This document shows positions 32,815 through 41,544 of a stretch of DNA of 64,000 bases, piece after piece (positions within the stretch are counted from its first letter, which is position 1; each line of letters starts with the position of its first letter). The notes beneath the pieces are model-generated. The model was not told where the DNA came from, ran no database searches, and saw nothing but the letters and a program-made list of their open reading frames with translations. Origin of the DNA: Bdellovibrionales bacterium CG10_big_fil_rev_8_21_14_0_10_45_34 (lineage in GTDB: Bacteria; Bdellovibrionota; Bdellovibrionia; Bdellovibrionales; 1-14-0-10-45-34); contig PEZS01000002.1 in NCBI GenBank assembly GCA_002778785.1, positions 129,501 to 193,500 of the forward strand, in the 5' to 3' direction. The position numbers and the translations under genes are program-made.

Positions 32815-33696
32815 TTAATCTTGTATTGTTTCAAGAGGGAACAAACTCAACGACAACTGATAAACCTGCCTGGATCTGCCGCCCTCCAAAAAGGTGCACA
32901 GCTCTTCGCTAAACTTTTGAATCATTTGCTTCGCCTTCGGGATCAACCTTGGGTCAATGTTCATTGTCATTCCAATCTGAGATCTGCACTCGATCGGCAC
33001 TTCATCTAGAGCATCAATTGCCTTTGTCAGCATTTGTTTTTGATGAATTCGGTGAGCTGAAGTCGTTGTGGCCTTATCGTCAGTCGTCATATCTTTTCGC
33101 TTCTTTTTGTATCCCGCTTTTACTGGTTCGATATAACCAAGCTCAACAAGTCTTTGCATAGCAGCTGTCGACTGAGCTTCAGAGATCTTCAGGCGTTTGG
33201 AAATGTATTTCGCAGTTGGCTCGAACCTGGGGTTTTGACACATTTCCATAAGAGCTATGTGATACCAATCTGCGATAACCTGAAATTCTTCTAGCGAAAT
33301 AGTTGTTTGCACATTTTCTTGAGTCTTTTTTGCGTGAGAGCGAGAACCACTTAGGAGGGCCGAACCACCGGGCCCAACTGAAATTCCATCACGACTCTCG
33401 GCTTTGCTTCCAGCGGTGAACGACTTTGGCTTCGAATTCCTTTTAGAATTCTGAACATCGTGCAAAGAAAGCCAAAACCTTTGGGCGTTAACGGGATCCA
33501 GTTCCAAGGCCATCATAAGTTTTTTTGAAGTACGGTCTGATGGGACTCTTTTACCAGAGATAATTTGTGAAAGAGCTCCGTCGTTGACACCTATACTGCG
33601 GGCAAAAGCGCGAATAGAATACCTGGGGTTCTGTTCGCATCGTCTTTCAAGCTCACGTCTGAGAGCCAGTCTGTAAAATGGGGCTGGAGTAGTCAT
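32815..33696 (-). CDS. TIGR02147-family transcriptional regulator (second copy)
   Basis: A 293-residue paralogue of the regulator at 29672. It shares ELERRCEQNPRYSIRAFARS, GALSQIISGKRVPSDRTSKK, FQVIADWYHIALMEM, YISKRLKISEAQSTAAMQRL and GMTMNIDPRLIPKAKQMIQ. The central segment (about 70-105) is a longer, Ser/Lys-rich linker than in the other copy. It probably controls the secreted protein gene immediately downstream. Whether it activates or represses cannot be read from the sequence. Confidence 0.88.
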   Translation of the reverse strand: MTTPAPFYRLALRRELERRCEQNPRYSIRAFARSIGVNDGALSQIISGKRVPSDRTSKKLMMALELDPVNAQRFWLSLHDVQNSKRNSKPKSFTAGSKAESRDGISVGPGGSALLSGSRSHAKKTQENVQTTISLEEFQVIADWYHIALMEMCQNPRFEPTAKYISKRLKISEAQSTAAMQRLVELGYIEPVKAGYKKKRKDMTTDDKATTTSAHRIHQKQMLTKAIDALDEVPIECRSQIGMTMNIDPRLIPKAKQMIQKFSEELCTFLEGGRSRQVYQLSLSLFPLETIQD

Positions 33697-33904
33697 GCGG
33701 ACTGTTGTACACGGGCTGGCGAAACCCTCAAATCATTTTTGAAGCAAAGTGCTTCAAACTGCAGAATCCCGCCGAAGCAGGTAGGAATTACATTAAGTTT
33801 AGGCCAGCCTTTCATAATTATGATCGCCTCTCTTTAGAAGGCAGCTAAACGGCAACCTTTCGGAGTGAGTAGAATGGAAAAGCTTCGCTGCTAGATTCGC
33901 ACGA

Positions 33905-34171
33905 GTGATTGATATTTTTCTGACAAAATACATAAAGCTTAAGGTACTTATAAATGATCCTGGATTCGATGGAACGTTGCGAGACTACTTAAACCACGCC
34001 GAAAAAATGCGAATTCTCAATGAGCCCGAGAAATGGATGGCGCTCAGAGAACTACGAAACATTCAGGCACATGATTATACCGAAGACGATTTGGAACGCT
34101 TTCTTACTTCACTAGAACTTGAGTCCGAATTTGTAATCCATGCGATTGGGAATGTTGAAATTGAGAATTAG
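33905..34171 (+). CDS. HepT-like HEPN-domain protein, probably 5'-truncated
   Basis: The 88-residue frame has RELRNIQAHDY, the R-x4-6-H motif of HEPN ribonucleases, and GTLRDYLNHAEKMRIL, as in HepT/MNT partners. The frame remains open upstream to 33869 and reads VEWKSFAARFARVIDIFLTK, which looks like the genuine continuation of the family, but it has no usable start codon. About 40 N-terminal residues of a full HepT are missing and no MntA nucleotidyltransferase gene is adjacent. It is probably a toxin remnant. GTG 33905 could still produce a short protein. Confidence 0.55.
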   Translation: MIDIFLTKYIKLKVLINDPGFDGTLRDYLNHAEKMRILNEPEKWMALRELRNIQAHDYTEDDLERFLTSLELESEFVIHAIGNVEIEN

Positions 34172-34389
34172 TGAAAGTGAAGTGAACAACATTTTAAAGG
34201 GGCTTCGGGAGGCCACCTTTCTCGGGGAAGGTCACTAAGACCTCATGTCAGTGGAAAAAGCTACTCCGAACAGTGGATATGCTATGACGTGGGCTTCGGC
34301 CACATATGTTCTTTAGCCCCAGGCCTTCCCATTCCCCCTTGTCTGTGGCTAAAATGCCAGGAATAAAGTGAATTTAAAGTGAGGCGCAA

Positions 34390-35343
34390 ATGAAAGTTTT
34401 AGTGACGGGAGGGGCTGGGTTTATCGGAAGCCACCTTTGTGAAAAATTACTTAACGAAGGTCACAAAGTAACCGCATATGACAACTTACTCTTAGGAAGA
34501 AGAGAGTTTTTGTCTCAGTGCGAACGCTCGGAGAATTTTCAATTCCTTCAAGAAGACTTGCTCAATTTAGACATCCTTGTCTCAGTAATGAAGGGGCACG
34601 ACCTGGTTTTTCACATGGCTGCCAATTCGGACATCTCTCAAGGAGCCAAACAAACCGATGTCGATCTTAAGAACGGCACGTTTGCGACCTATAATGTTTT
34701 AGAAGCGATGAGATTAAATCAAGTCAAAAACCTTGTCTTCGCATCGAGCTCTGCGATTTACGGCGAGGCTGATGTGATGCCAACCCCCGAAAATTACGGG
34801 CCACTGATGCCAATTTCTTTGTATGGCGCGAGTAAATTGGCATGTGAAGCCCTGTGCACCGCGTTTGCTCACAATTTTAACATAAATATTTGGATGTACA
34901 GATTTGCCAATATTGTCGGATCTCACTCCACGCATGGAGTTATTTACGACTTTGTTGATAAACTTAAGAAAGACTCAAAGAGTCTCCATGTTCTTGGTGA
35001 TGGAAGCCAAAGAAAATCTTATTTGCACGTTTCTGACTGCGTTGACGGAATGCTTTACGGTTACAAAAACCTCAAAAACGAGTGCGAAGTTCTAAACCTT
35101 GCTAGTCGGGGCGTTACGAACGTGAAGTTCATCGCCGAAGAGGTGGTTCGGCAAATGGCGGCACGAAGCGGCAACAAAGCAGAACTACATTACGGCGAAG
35201 GCCAAAGAGGGTGGCGAGGCGATGTGCCTTACACCCATTTAGAAGGTGCGAAGTTTGAAAAACTAGGTTGGTCAGCAAAAATGACAAGCGACGAAGCCGT
35301 AGTTTTAGCTGTTCAAGAAATTATTTCAGAAAAGATGGGCTAA
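34390..35343 (+). CDS. NAD-dependent sugar-nucleotide epimerase/dehydratase
   Basis: This 317-residue extended short-chain dehydrogenase starts MKVLVTGGAGFIGSHL (GxxGxxG NAD site). It has the catalytic segment SSSAIYGE with YGASK (YxxxK), and RFANIVGSHSTHGVIYDF. It resembles UDP-glucose 4-epimerases and GDP-sugar epimerases. The next three genes make GDP-D-glycero-D-manno-heptose, so the substrate may be GDP-heptose, giving a modified heptose for capsule, O-antigen or S-layer glycan. That assignment is from context only. Confidence 0.85.
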   Translation: MKVLVTGGAGFIGSHLCEKLLNEGHKVTAYDNLLLGRREFLSQCERSENFQFLQEDLLNLDILVSVMKGHDLVFHMAANSDISQGAKQTDVDLKNGTFATYNVLEAMRLNQVKNLVFASSSAIYGEADVMPTPENYGPLMPISLYGASKLACEALCTAFAHNFNINIWMYRFANIVGSHSTHGVIYDFVDKLKKDSKSLHVLGDGSQRKSYLHVSDCVDGMLYGYKNLKNECEVLNLASRGVTNVKFIAEEVVRQMAARSGNKAELHYGEGQRGWRGDVPYTHLEGAKFEKLGWSAKMTSDEAVVLAVQEIISEKMG

Positions 35344-35504
35344 GGTTTCTTGACCACGAAAGTAGGGGCAAAAAATATGGCAAAGCTTAACCTCAGTGAT
35401 TTTAACTACTTTGGTTTGTTGGTTTGTGTAGTTTTTTCGGTTTAACTGTTTTGGAGTAATTGTTTTAGAGCGAAACTTTAGAATGCGAACAAAGGGCTGC
35501 CGAA

Positions 35505-36230
35505 ATGTCAGATTCTCCTTCAACGAATACCCAAGTCGTGATTCTTGCCGGGGGCCTCGGTACGCGTCTACGCCCCATTACTGAGAAAATTCCTAAGCCC
35601 CTGGTAGAAGTGGCGGGTCGACCCTATTTAGAGTGGCAGCTGCTAGATCTTAAGAAACAAGGATTCCGACGGATTCTGCTTTTGGTTTCTCATCTTGGGG
35701 AAATGATCAAAGCCACCTTTGGCGATGGCTCGTCGCTTGGTATGAAAATCGATTATTGCTTTGAGGAAACTCCCCTTGGCACCGGCGGTGCAATCAAAAA
35801 TGCGTTAAAGCAACTCGACCCACACTTTTTGCTATTGAACGGAGATAGCTTTTTGCCGCTAGATTTTAAAAAATTTGCGACTTTTGCCGAAACTGGCGGA
35901 TTTGAGGCCTGCTTGTGTGCCTACGACAATCGCACTCCGACTAACGTCCCCGAGAATTTGAATGTCACAGGCGGCACTGTTAGTGCCTATGCGAAGGGAG
36001 CGGGCCGCCAGGGAGGAATGAATCATGTTGATGCAGGCGCCTATTACCTCAGCAAGACAATTTTTGAAAAGATTCGAAAGAGTGAGTTTCAACTTGAAGA
36101 TTTGTGGCCCGAATTGATTGCCAAAAAACACCTAGGCGCTTACATAGTAAACGAGCGGTTCTACGATATTGGGACTCTAGAAAGACTTCAGGATTTTTCA
36201 CGATTTCTTTCTGATCCTACTTTAGAGTAG
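35505..36230 (+). CDS. hddC: Nucleotidyltransferase, probably D-glycero-alpha-D-manno-heptose-1-phosphate guanylyltransferase
   Basis: A 241-residue sugar-phosphate nucleotidyltransferase with VVILAGGLGTRLRPITEKIPKP, the GGxGTRLxPxTxxxPK signature, then ETPLGTGGAIKNAL and LLLNGDSFLPLD (Asp for metal). HddC transfers GMP to heptose-1-phosphate to make GDP-heptose. The choice of HddC over mannose-1-phosphate or glucose-1-phosphate enzymes rests on hddA and gmhA directly downstream (26 bases to hddA). Confidence 0.82.
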   Translation: MSDSPSTNTQVVILAGGLGTRLRPITEKIPKPLVEVAGRPYLEWQLLDLKKQGFRRILLLVSHLGEMIKATFGDGSSLGMKIDYCFEETPLGTGGAIKNALKQLDPHFLLLNGDSFLPLDFKKFATFAETGGFEACLCAYDNRTPTNVPENLNVTGGTVSAYAKGAGRQGGMNHVDAGAYYLSKTIFEKIRKSEFQLEDLWPELIAKKHLGAYIVNERFYDIGTLERLQDFSRFLSDPTLE

Positions 36231-36255
36231 GCGGATTAGTTATCAGGAGTACTTA

Positions 36256-37248
36256 ATGATTATTTCAAGAACGCCTTTTCGGATCAGTTTTTTTGGCGGC
36301 GGCACAGACTTACCCTCTTTTTATAAAGACGAAGAAGGCGAAGTGCTTTCGGTCACAGTCAACAAATACATGTACATCACGGTGAACGACCGATTTGACG
36401 CAAGCTACAGGCTCTCTTATAGCAAAACAGAGATTCGCGAGAAAGTTTCAGACATTGACCACCCGATTCTCAAAATAGCTCTTACAAAGTACGGCCCTCT
36501 AGCCCAAAATCTTAATGGCGGGCGAGGGCTTGAGATTCTTTCTATGGCGGATATTCCCTCGGGCACGGGTCTTGGTAGCTCTTCGAGTTTCACGGTCGGA
36601 CTTTTACATGCGTTAAAAGCGCACATAGGTGTTTTTCAATCGGCAGAACAGCTTGCACACGAAGCTTCTCATATCGAAATTGAAGAGCTTGAGGAGCCCA
36701 TCGGCAAGCAAGATCAATACGCAGCTGCATACGGCGGTCTCCAATCTTTTAAGTTTAAGCCCGATGGAGCGGTTGCGGCAGATCCAGTGGTCTGTTCCGC
36801 CAATACTTTTTCTGAGCTCGAGAGTTCAATTCTCTTATTTTACACAGGAATGCACAGGCCTGCTTCGCAAATACTTACAGAACAAAAAGCAAACACGGAA
36901 AGCAAGCGCGAAACTTTAAGAAAAATGAAAGTCATGGCAGAGCAGGCTCGCACGCTTTTATCGGATGGTCGTTCTATCTCTGATTTTGGGGCATTGCTCG
37001 ATGAAGGGTGGCGTCTTAAGAAAACCTTGGCAAGCGGCGTGAGCTTACCGCTGATCGACTCATGGTACGCGTCCGCCTTAAAAGCAGGAGCCTGGGGCGG
37101 CAAACTTCTTGGCGCCGGGGGCGGAGGTTTCTTAATGCTTTTATGCCCGCAAGAGAGACAAGAACAAGTGAAACAAGCGCTCGGAGAACTCAAGCAGGTG
37201 CCTGTCTCTTTTGATCGCTGGGGCAGCAAAATCATCTTTGTAGGGTGA
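36256..37248 (+). CDS. hddA: D-glycero-alpha-D-manno-heptose-7-phosphate kinase (GHMP kinase)
   Basis: The 330-residue GHMP kinase opens with ISRTPFRISFFGGGTDLPSFY and has the ATP motif DIPSGTGLGSSSSFTVG at about 97-113. The C-terminal GAWGGKLLGAGGGGFLML is the third GHMP motif. The N-terminal RTPFRISFFGGGTDxP is typical of HddA, which phosphorylates heptose-7-phosphate at C1 in the GDP-heptose route. CAGGAG precedes ATG 36256. It is flanked by hddC and gmhA in one operon. Confidence 0.88.
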   Translation: MIISRTPFRISFFGGGTDLPSFYKDEEGEVLSVTVNKYMYITVNDRFDASYRLSYSKTEIREKVSDIDHPILKIALTKYGPLAQNLNGGRGLEILSMADIPSGTGLGSSSSFTVGLLHALKAHIGVFQSAEQLAHEASHIEIEELEEPIGKQDQYAAAYGGLQSFKFKPDGAVAADPVVCSANTFSELESSILLFYTGMHRPASQILTEQKANTESKRETLRKMKVMAEQARTLLSDGRSISDFGALLDEGWRLKKTLASGVSLPLIDSWYASALKAGAWGGKLLGAGGGGFLMLLCPQERQEQVKQALGELKQVPVSFDRWGSKIIFVG

Positions 37249-37294
37249 CTTGATTGTTGGCGGGAGGTAAGATTTCCTGTAGGGTGGCGCCAGT

Positions 37295-37870
37295 ATGGTA
37301 AGTGTAAAAGAATTCACAGAATCGTATTTAAAAGAAGTACTTCCTCTTTTTAAAGAGTATGAGACTGAGGTATTTCAAAACGCAATGAAGTGTTTGGTAG
37401 AGGCCTATCAACGCGACTCAACTATCTACATCTGCGGTAACGGCGGTTCAGCCGGCACAAGTAACCATATGGTGAACGATCTTAGCAAAGGCAGCGTCGT
37501 TGAGGGCAAAAACCGACTTCGCGTTTTGGGCCTTGCAGACAACATGAGCCTTTTAACCGCATACGCTAACGACTGTGGCTATGAAACAATTTTTGAAGAG
37601 CAGCTAAAAAGTTTGTGGCGACCGGGCGACGTATTGATTGCCATCAGCGCATCGGGGAATTCCGAAAACGTAGTTAGGGCCGCCCAACACGCGCGCCGAA
37701 ATGACGGTCAGATTATCGGGCTACTTGGCTTTAGCGGCGGAAAACTCAAAGAGATTTCACACCATCCCATCCATTTTAGATCGTTTAACTACGGCGCTGT
37801 CGAAGATGCCCAGTTGATGTTTTCGCATCTCTCTAGCCAATACCTGCGCAAATACATTGAGACCTGCTAG
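37295..37870 (+). CDS. gmhA: Sedoheptulose-7-phosphate isomerase (SIS domain)
   Basis: The 191-residue SIS-domain protein has IYICGNGGSAGTSNHMVNDL and LIAISASGNSENVVRAA, the sugar-phosphate binding loops of GmhA. It converts sedoheptulose-7-phosphate to D-glycero-D-manno-heptose-7-phosphate, the first step before HddA and HddC. The phosphatase GmhB needed between HddA and HddC is not in this window and must be encoded elsewhere. Confidence 0.9.
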   Translation: MVSVKEFTESYLKEVLPLFKEYETEVFQNAMKCLVEAYQRDSTIYICGNGGSAGTSNHMVNDLSKGSVVEGKNRLRVLGLADNMSLLTAYANDCGYETIFEEQLKSLWRPGDVLIAISASGNSENVVRAAQHARRNDGQIIGLLGFSGGKLKEISHHPIHFRSFNYGAVEDAQLMFSHLSSQYLRKYIETC

Positions 37871-37967
37871 TAGGCGGTCCTATTAGCTAATACTGTTAAA
37901 AGTATGTGGCCTGGGGGGCAATATCCTGTGTTTCTCAAAGCCCCCCCTCTTAAGACGCAGAGTTTCT

Positions 37968-37993
37968 TAAAAAGAAGCAGGTACCAAAGAACT
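37968..37993. repeat. 26-base direct repeat, copy 1
   Basis: Begins TAAAAAGAAGCAGG and ends AAAGAACT, containing the palindrome GGTACC. An identical copy lies 54 bases downstream, and a partial CAGGTAC occurs between them (about 38005). Confidence 0.85.
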
Positions 37994-38021
37994 GAAAGAG
38001 AATCAGGTACGACGGGACTAC

Positions 38022-38047
38022 TAAAAAGAAGCAGGTACCAAAGAACT
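38022..38047. repeat. 26-base direct repeat, copy 2
   Basis: Identical to 37968-37993. Both lie in the intergenic space before the secreted hydrolase gene. A regulator-binding array or a small dispersed repeat family would both fit. Confidence 0.85.
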
Positions 38048-38144
38048 ATTTTATTGTTTGAAGTTCCCGCTTCTCTGTGGGAGATAAACAGCCTACTGCT
38101 AAGGTCCTCTCGCCTTACGAAGCAACGGGGGAAGGTTGCACTTC

Positions 38145-38702
38145 GTGTTTCGCATACTACTATCGTTAGCCATCCTCTTTGCCGGCCTGTGCACGCAAGC
38201 TGAAGTCCGTGTCGCCTTTATCGATATAAGGCTTCAAAATGGAGAACTTGTAGAACTCGAAGCAGGAAGTCGTTTTGCGCATGTTGCTATCGAAATTCAA
38301 AATCGCTGGCTTCACGTTTCAGAAATGCACGGAGTCGAACTCATCGATAGTCTTACGCGCTTCGGCAACGAAATTGAGATTCTAAAAAATCCTGACTTAC
38401 CTTCGCTCACGCTACAAGACATTCAGCCCTACCTTGGCAAACCCTATGATTTTCGATTTGTTTGGGATGATCCAACTTCAAGCTACTGCTCAAAACTCAT
38501 TGCAAACATCTTGAACATTCAGCCTGTGCCTATGGAGTTTACGGGCAGCTTCTGGCGCCTCACACGCACACCCCGACAACTTGCGAACCTACCTCATGGA
38601 TTGCCCGGTATTTCTCCTTTTAAACTCTATCAATACTTAATAGGTCGGCGCTCTTTCCAAAGCGAGCAATCCAAACTCAATCAGTGCCAGGGGGTTCTGT
38701 GA
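38145..38702 (+). CDS. Secreted YiiX/YebB-like cysteine hydrolase (permuted NlpC/P60 type)
   Basis: This precursor of about 185 residues has a signal peptide (FRILLSLAILFAGLCTQA). The mature part has GSRFAHVAIEI, with a His likely in the active site, and QPYLGKPYDFRFVWDD followed by SYCSKLIANIL with the predicted nucleophile Cys. That is the order of the permuted papain-like YiiX/DUF830 group, which acts on amide or ester bonds in peptides or lipids. GTG 38145 is chosen because GGGGGAAGG lies 9 bases before it. It overlaps the phospholipase-like gene (GTGA), so they are coupled. Confidence 0.72.
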   Translation: MFRILLSLAILFAGLCTQAEVRVAFIDIRLQNGELVELEAGSRFAHVAIEIQNRWLHVSEMHGVELIDSLTRFGNEIEILKNPDLPSLTLQDIQPYLGKPYDFRFVWDDPTSSYCSKLIANILNIQPVPMEFTGSFWRLTRTPRQLANLPHGLPGISPFKLYQYLIGRRSFQSEQSKLNQCQGVL

Positions 38703-39961
38703 AAAATTTCAGCTTGTTCTATCTCACAATACTTGTGTTTGCCTGGCAAGTCGCCTATTCGCAGCAACATGATGAAGAAGCGACGCATTCGGTAGTTAGC
38801 TCAAACCAATGGACATCGATCCTTGCAATCAACCCTTGTGCTGGCCCATGCCGCTCGGTTCAAGACGCCGTCCCCCATCCGGCAGAATTGCTTGCGATTA
38901 AGCTTATTAATAAGGCTGAAAGCTCGATCGATGTTGCCCTGTTTTCTTTTTCAAAAGCAAATATTTTGAAAGCTCTGCTAGAGGCCGACGAAAGAGGCGT
39001 AAAAATTCGGTTTATTTCAGATAGAGATCAATTTAAAAATCTCTCTTCTAAGTGCGGGACTATCGGGGAGAAGTGCGAATTCTACAGGGACATTTTGCAA
39101 ATTGTTTCGCCCAGTTCCTCAGACGAGTCCCCACTTCAAATATATAAAAGAGCACTTGAGCACTCCCGGTTTTCGAAGCTGACAAAAAGCGAACAGATTT
39201 ATTTTTTGCTCAAGGCCTCTCACTCTGAAAGCTTAGTTAAGATACCCACATACACACGAATGATGCATTTTAAGACGATGATGATCGATCACAATATACT
39301 CTGGCAAGGAAGCGGCAATTTCTCGTCTACTGGTATGGGAGTCAATTTCGAACATTTTACCGTTTACAAGGCTATGTATGACACGGCTACGAATGAAAAG
39401 GATGAGAGGATTCAATCTTTTATTTGCGCACTCGACGAACTGTTCGAAGGCGAGGACATTGACTTTTCTACTTGTAATACAGAAACGCAGTTTTTTTCGC
39501 GATCCAAAAATGTGGCACGAAGCCGTTTGGTCAAACTTATTCGAGCTGCGAAAGAATCTATAGATGTTTCTGTACATCAGCTTAGGGACATCACCATCGT
39601 CAAAGAGCTTGCTGCGGCCAAAGATAGGGGCATCAATTTACGCATTTTAAGAGATCAGGAGTTTTGCAGCAACAGCCAAGCTGAAGTTCTAGAGCCATTG
39701 ATGAGACTTCAAACCGTTTTTCACTGCATGTTTAATAATCCACGCATCTATCAAATGGTTCACGCTAAACTTGCTGTCTTTGATAGCAAAGTCTTGTGGA
39801 CGGGAGCTGGCAACTGGAGTTCTGGAGGCCTGAAATCAAACGACGAACACTTTTCACTTATCGATGATCCTACAATAGTAGGACAAGTGGACTTTTGGTT
39901 TGATGACCTCTGGCAGAAAACTCGAGTATGGAACTACAACGGGGTTAAACGCGTCCCTTAA
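38699..39961 (+). CDS. Secreted phospholipase D-like phosphodiesterase
   Basis: About 420 residues with a signal peptide (FYLTILVFAWQVAYSQ). Two HKD half-sites occur: MMHFKTMMID...GSGNFS at about 187-210, and MVHAKLAVFD...GAGNWS at about 352-375. Two HxK(x4)D sites make a complete pseudo-dimeric PLD active site. The family hydrolyses phosphodiester bonds in phospholipids or nucleic acids. The protein is exported, so prey membrane or DNA are sensible targets. GTG 38699 overlaps the upstream stop. Confidence 0.88.
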   Translation: MKNFSLFYLTILVFAWQVAYSQQHDEEATHSVVSSNQWTSILAINPCAGPCRSVQDAVPHPAELLAIKLINKAESSIDVALFSFSKANILKALLEADERGVKIRFISDRDQFKNLSSKCGTIGEKCEFYRDILQIVSPSSSDESPLQIYKRALEHSRFSKLTKSEQIYFLLKASHSESLVKIPTYTRMMHFKTMMIDHNILWQGSGNFSSTGMGVNFEHFTVYKAMYDTATNEKDERIQSFICALDELFEGEDIDFSTCNTETQFFSRSKNVARSRLVKLIRAAKESIDVSVHQLRDITIVKELAAAKDRGINLRILRDQEFCSNSQAEVLEPLMRLQTVFHCMFNNPRIYQMVHAKLAVFDSKVLWTGAGNWSSGGLKSNDEHFSLIDDPTIVGQVDFWFDDLWQKTRVWNYNGVKRVP

Positions 39962-40061
39962 GACTCCGCTCTCGATTGAATAAGGTGAAGAGACTAGCTT
40001 TACGCAACGCTTTTCAAACAGTTGATTCAAAAGCATGCTCTCATTGAATAGCTTTAGGAAA

Positions 40062-40091
40062 AGGCTCTTAATAAAGTAGCTTCAAGAGCCT
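40062..40091 (-). terminator. Hairpin between convergent genes
   Basis: AGGCTCTT (40062-40069) pairs with AAGAGCCT (40084-40091) around a 14-base loop. On the minus strand it is followed by TTTT, consistent with termination of the gene at 40100. Confidence 0.5.
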
Positions 40092-40099
40092 GCTCTCGA

Positions 40100-40660
40100 C
40101 TAGTCTAAACTTTTGATAAATGATTGCGGAGTGTATCCCTCTGGAAGCTTAGCGAAGGTGAATGAAATCAGGAGCCCCGAATTACCGGCATCCGCAAAAG
40201 AGTCAAAGTTCCACAGGAAATCTATATTTAAAACTAAATCTTCCTTTTTGAGCGGAATAGTCGTTTGGCGATCTTCTAACATTGTTAAATGGAAGTCAGA
40301 GGTACCCCACCCAGTACCGATATAGTTACCACTTCGAGCAACGGTAAGTTGTGTATTTCCGTACTGACCCGTATTTGCTGCCACCAAATCGTTGTATATG
40401 CGATCCCTTTCGATGGAACCCCAAAGTGAGTCGATTTCCTCCGCCAAAAAAGTCTCTGTGCTTCTGCGCTCGTGGAAATGCTTTGAAGCGAAATCACCTT
40501 TTTCAACTGACTCGAAGTTCGGATAGCCCGCTTCTTTCATCGAGGAGAACCTACGGTTACAAGCCGGGTTAATCTCAAAACACGTTCTTGTTATTTTGTT
40601 GTGTAGGTCTATGTGTGCTTTCACTGAAGGGCCCACAAGCGGGGCAAATGTTCTTCGCAT
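40100..40660 (-). CDS. Hypothetical protein, 5' end uncertain or truncated
   Basis: The 186-residue frame from ATG 40660 matches no family I recognise. The same frame stays open upstream to 40819 and reads like protein (for example HRVWLTDSSGILKVVIGI), but no start codon other than CTG is found there and a stop follows at 40820. The gene may therefore have lost its 5' end, or have a frameshift. The C-terminal part alternates hydrophobic and polar residues (beta-rich). It is downstream of the DUF366 gene on the same strand, about 290 bases away. Confidence 0.4.
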   Translation of the reverse strand: MRRTFAPLVGPSVKAHIDLHNKITRTCFEINPACNRRFSSMKEAGYPNFESVEKGDFASKHFHERRSTETFLAEEIDSLWGSIERDRIYNDLVAANTGQYGNTQLTVARSGNYIGTGWGTSDFHLTMLEDRQTTIPLKKEDLVLNIDFLWNFDSFADAGNSGLLISFTFAKLPEGYTPQSFIKSLD

Positions 40661-40950
40661 TTGATCAATGTCATTGATACCGATTACAACTTTAAGAATC
40701 CCCGATGAATCAGTTAGCCAAACTCTATGGGGAGTCCCTGCACTATCCAGTCGTACCTTGTGTGAAAATTTTCCAAAAATAAAAAGCGCTCGGCTACGCG
40801 TCCGTAGTCTAATAGAAAATCAATTTCTCGGATATACATTTAAATTTCTTGCAACAATTTTCAGCGAATTAGGGGTCGGCCTGGAAAGAGTTGAGCTGCA
40901 GCCTACCTGGGTATCAGAGCTCCCTATATTTAAGTTTGGAAGGTGCGCTA

Positions 40951-41532
40951 CTAGCGGGTTTTAGACCGGGCCTCGAGAATAGTTCCGTATTCATTGACGA
41001 AATTAGCCATGACCGCTTGACCAAATTTTTGGACATCAATTCGAAGCTCATTTAAAGAGCATGTGGGGACAGGCGTCCCCTCATTTGAAACATTAACTGC
41101 AAAATGAATGAGACACGAAGTGTTCGAAGCGGTGGCTACACTGATCGAAAGTTTCTTGTCGGTATTTGCTAAATAAAGATCATCCCCTTTTCGTATAAGC
41201 TTTACTTCTTTCTTACCTGCCGGCACGCTTGACTCTGCAGCTCTAGAATCAACGACATCTTTTACGATCGACGCCAATAATCGCTGCAGTGCTACCGCAC
41301 CTTTCAGGTCCCAATCAAAAACCTCTACGATGAAGTGAACCATCATCGAGCCTTCGATTTTGGATTGACTGATAACATCTTCAAGATCTTTCATGTTTTC
41401 AAAAGAAATCGCACAGGGTCCTTGCCACGAAACAATAGAGTCGCCAACCAGTCCGTGCTTTTGGTACGCAAATCTTGGCGCGAGCTGAGTTCCGTCGTAG
41501 GAAACAATTTCTTCACTCCAACTTGCCTTCAC
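40951..41532 (-). CDS. DUF366-family protein beside queC
   Basis: The 193-residue protein follows the DUF366 pattern: YDGTQLAPRF, DSIVSWQGPCAIS, LEDVISQSKIEGSMMVHFIVE, QRLLASIVKDVV, RKGDDLYLANTDKKLSISVAT and GTPVPTCSLNELRID. The function is unproven. Members often sit next to queuosine or 7-deazaguanine genes, as here, 12 bases after queC. A role in 7-deazaguanine metabolism or in fidelity of that pathway is inferred. GTG 41532 is the start, with AGAGGTG 5 bases upstream. Confidence 0.82.
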   Translation of the reverse strand: MKASWSEEIVSYDGTQLAPRFAYQKHGLVGDSIVSWQGPCAISFENMKDLEDVISQSKIEGSMMVHFIVEVFDWDLKGAVALQRLLASIVKDVVDSRAAESSVPAGKKEVKLIRKGDDLYLANTDKKLSISVATASNTSCLIHFAVNVSNEGTPVPTCSLNELRIDVQKFGQAVMANFVNEYGTILEARSKTR

Positions 41533-41544
41533 CGAACACCTCTT

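Noticed and set aside
37904-38203. 99-codon open frame containing a repeated LLKRSRYQRT-like peptide
   Set aside because: The repetition comes from the 26-base direct repeats; the frame overlaps the signal peptide of the next gene in another frame.
40668-40964. 98-codon plus-strand open frame
   Set aside because: It is antisense to coding-like sequence upstream of the hypothetical gene at 40660 and lacks a ribosome binding site.
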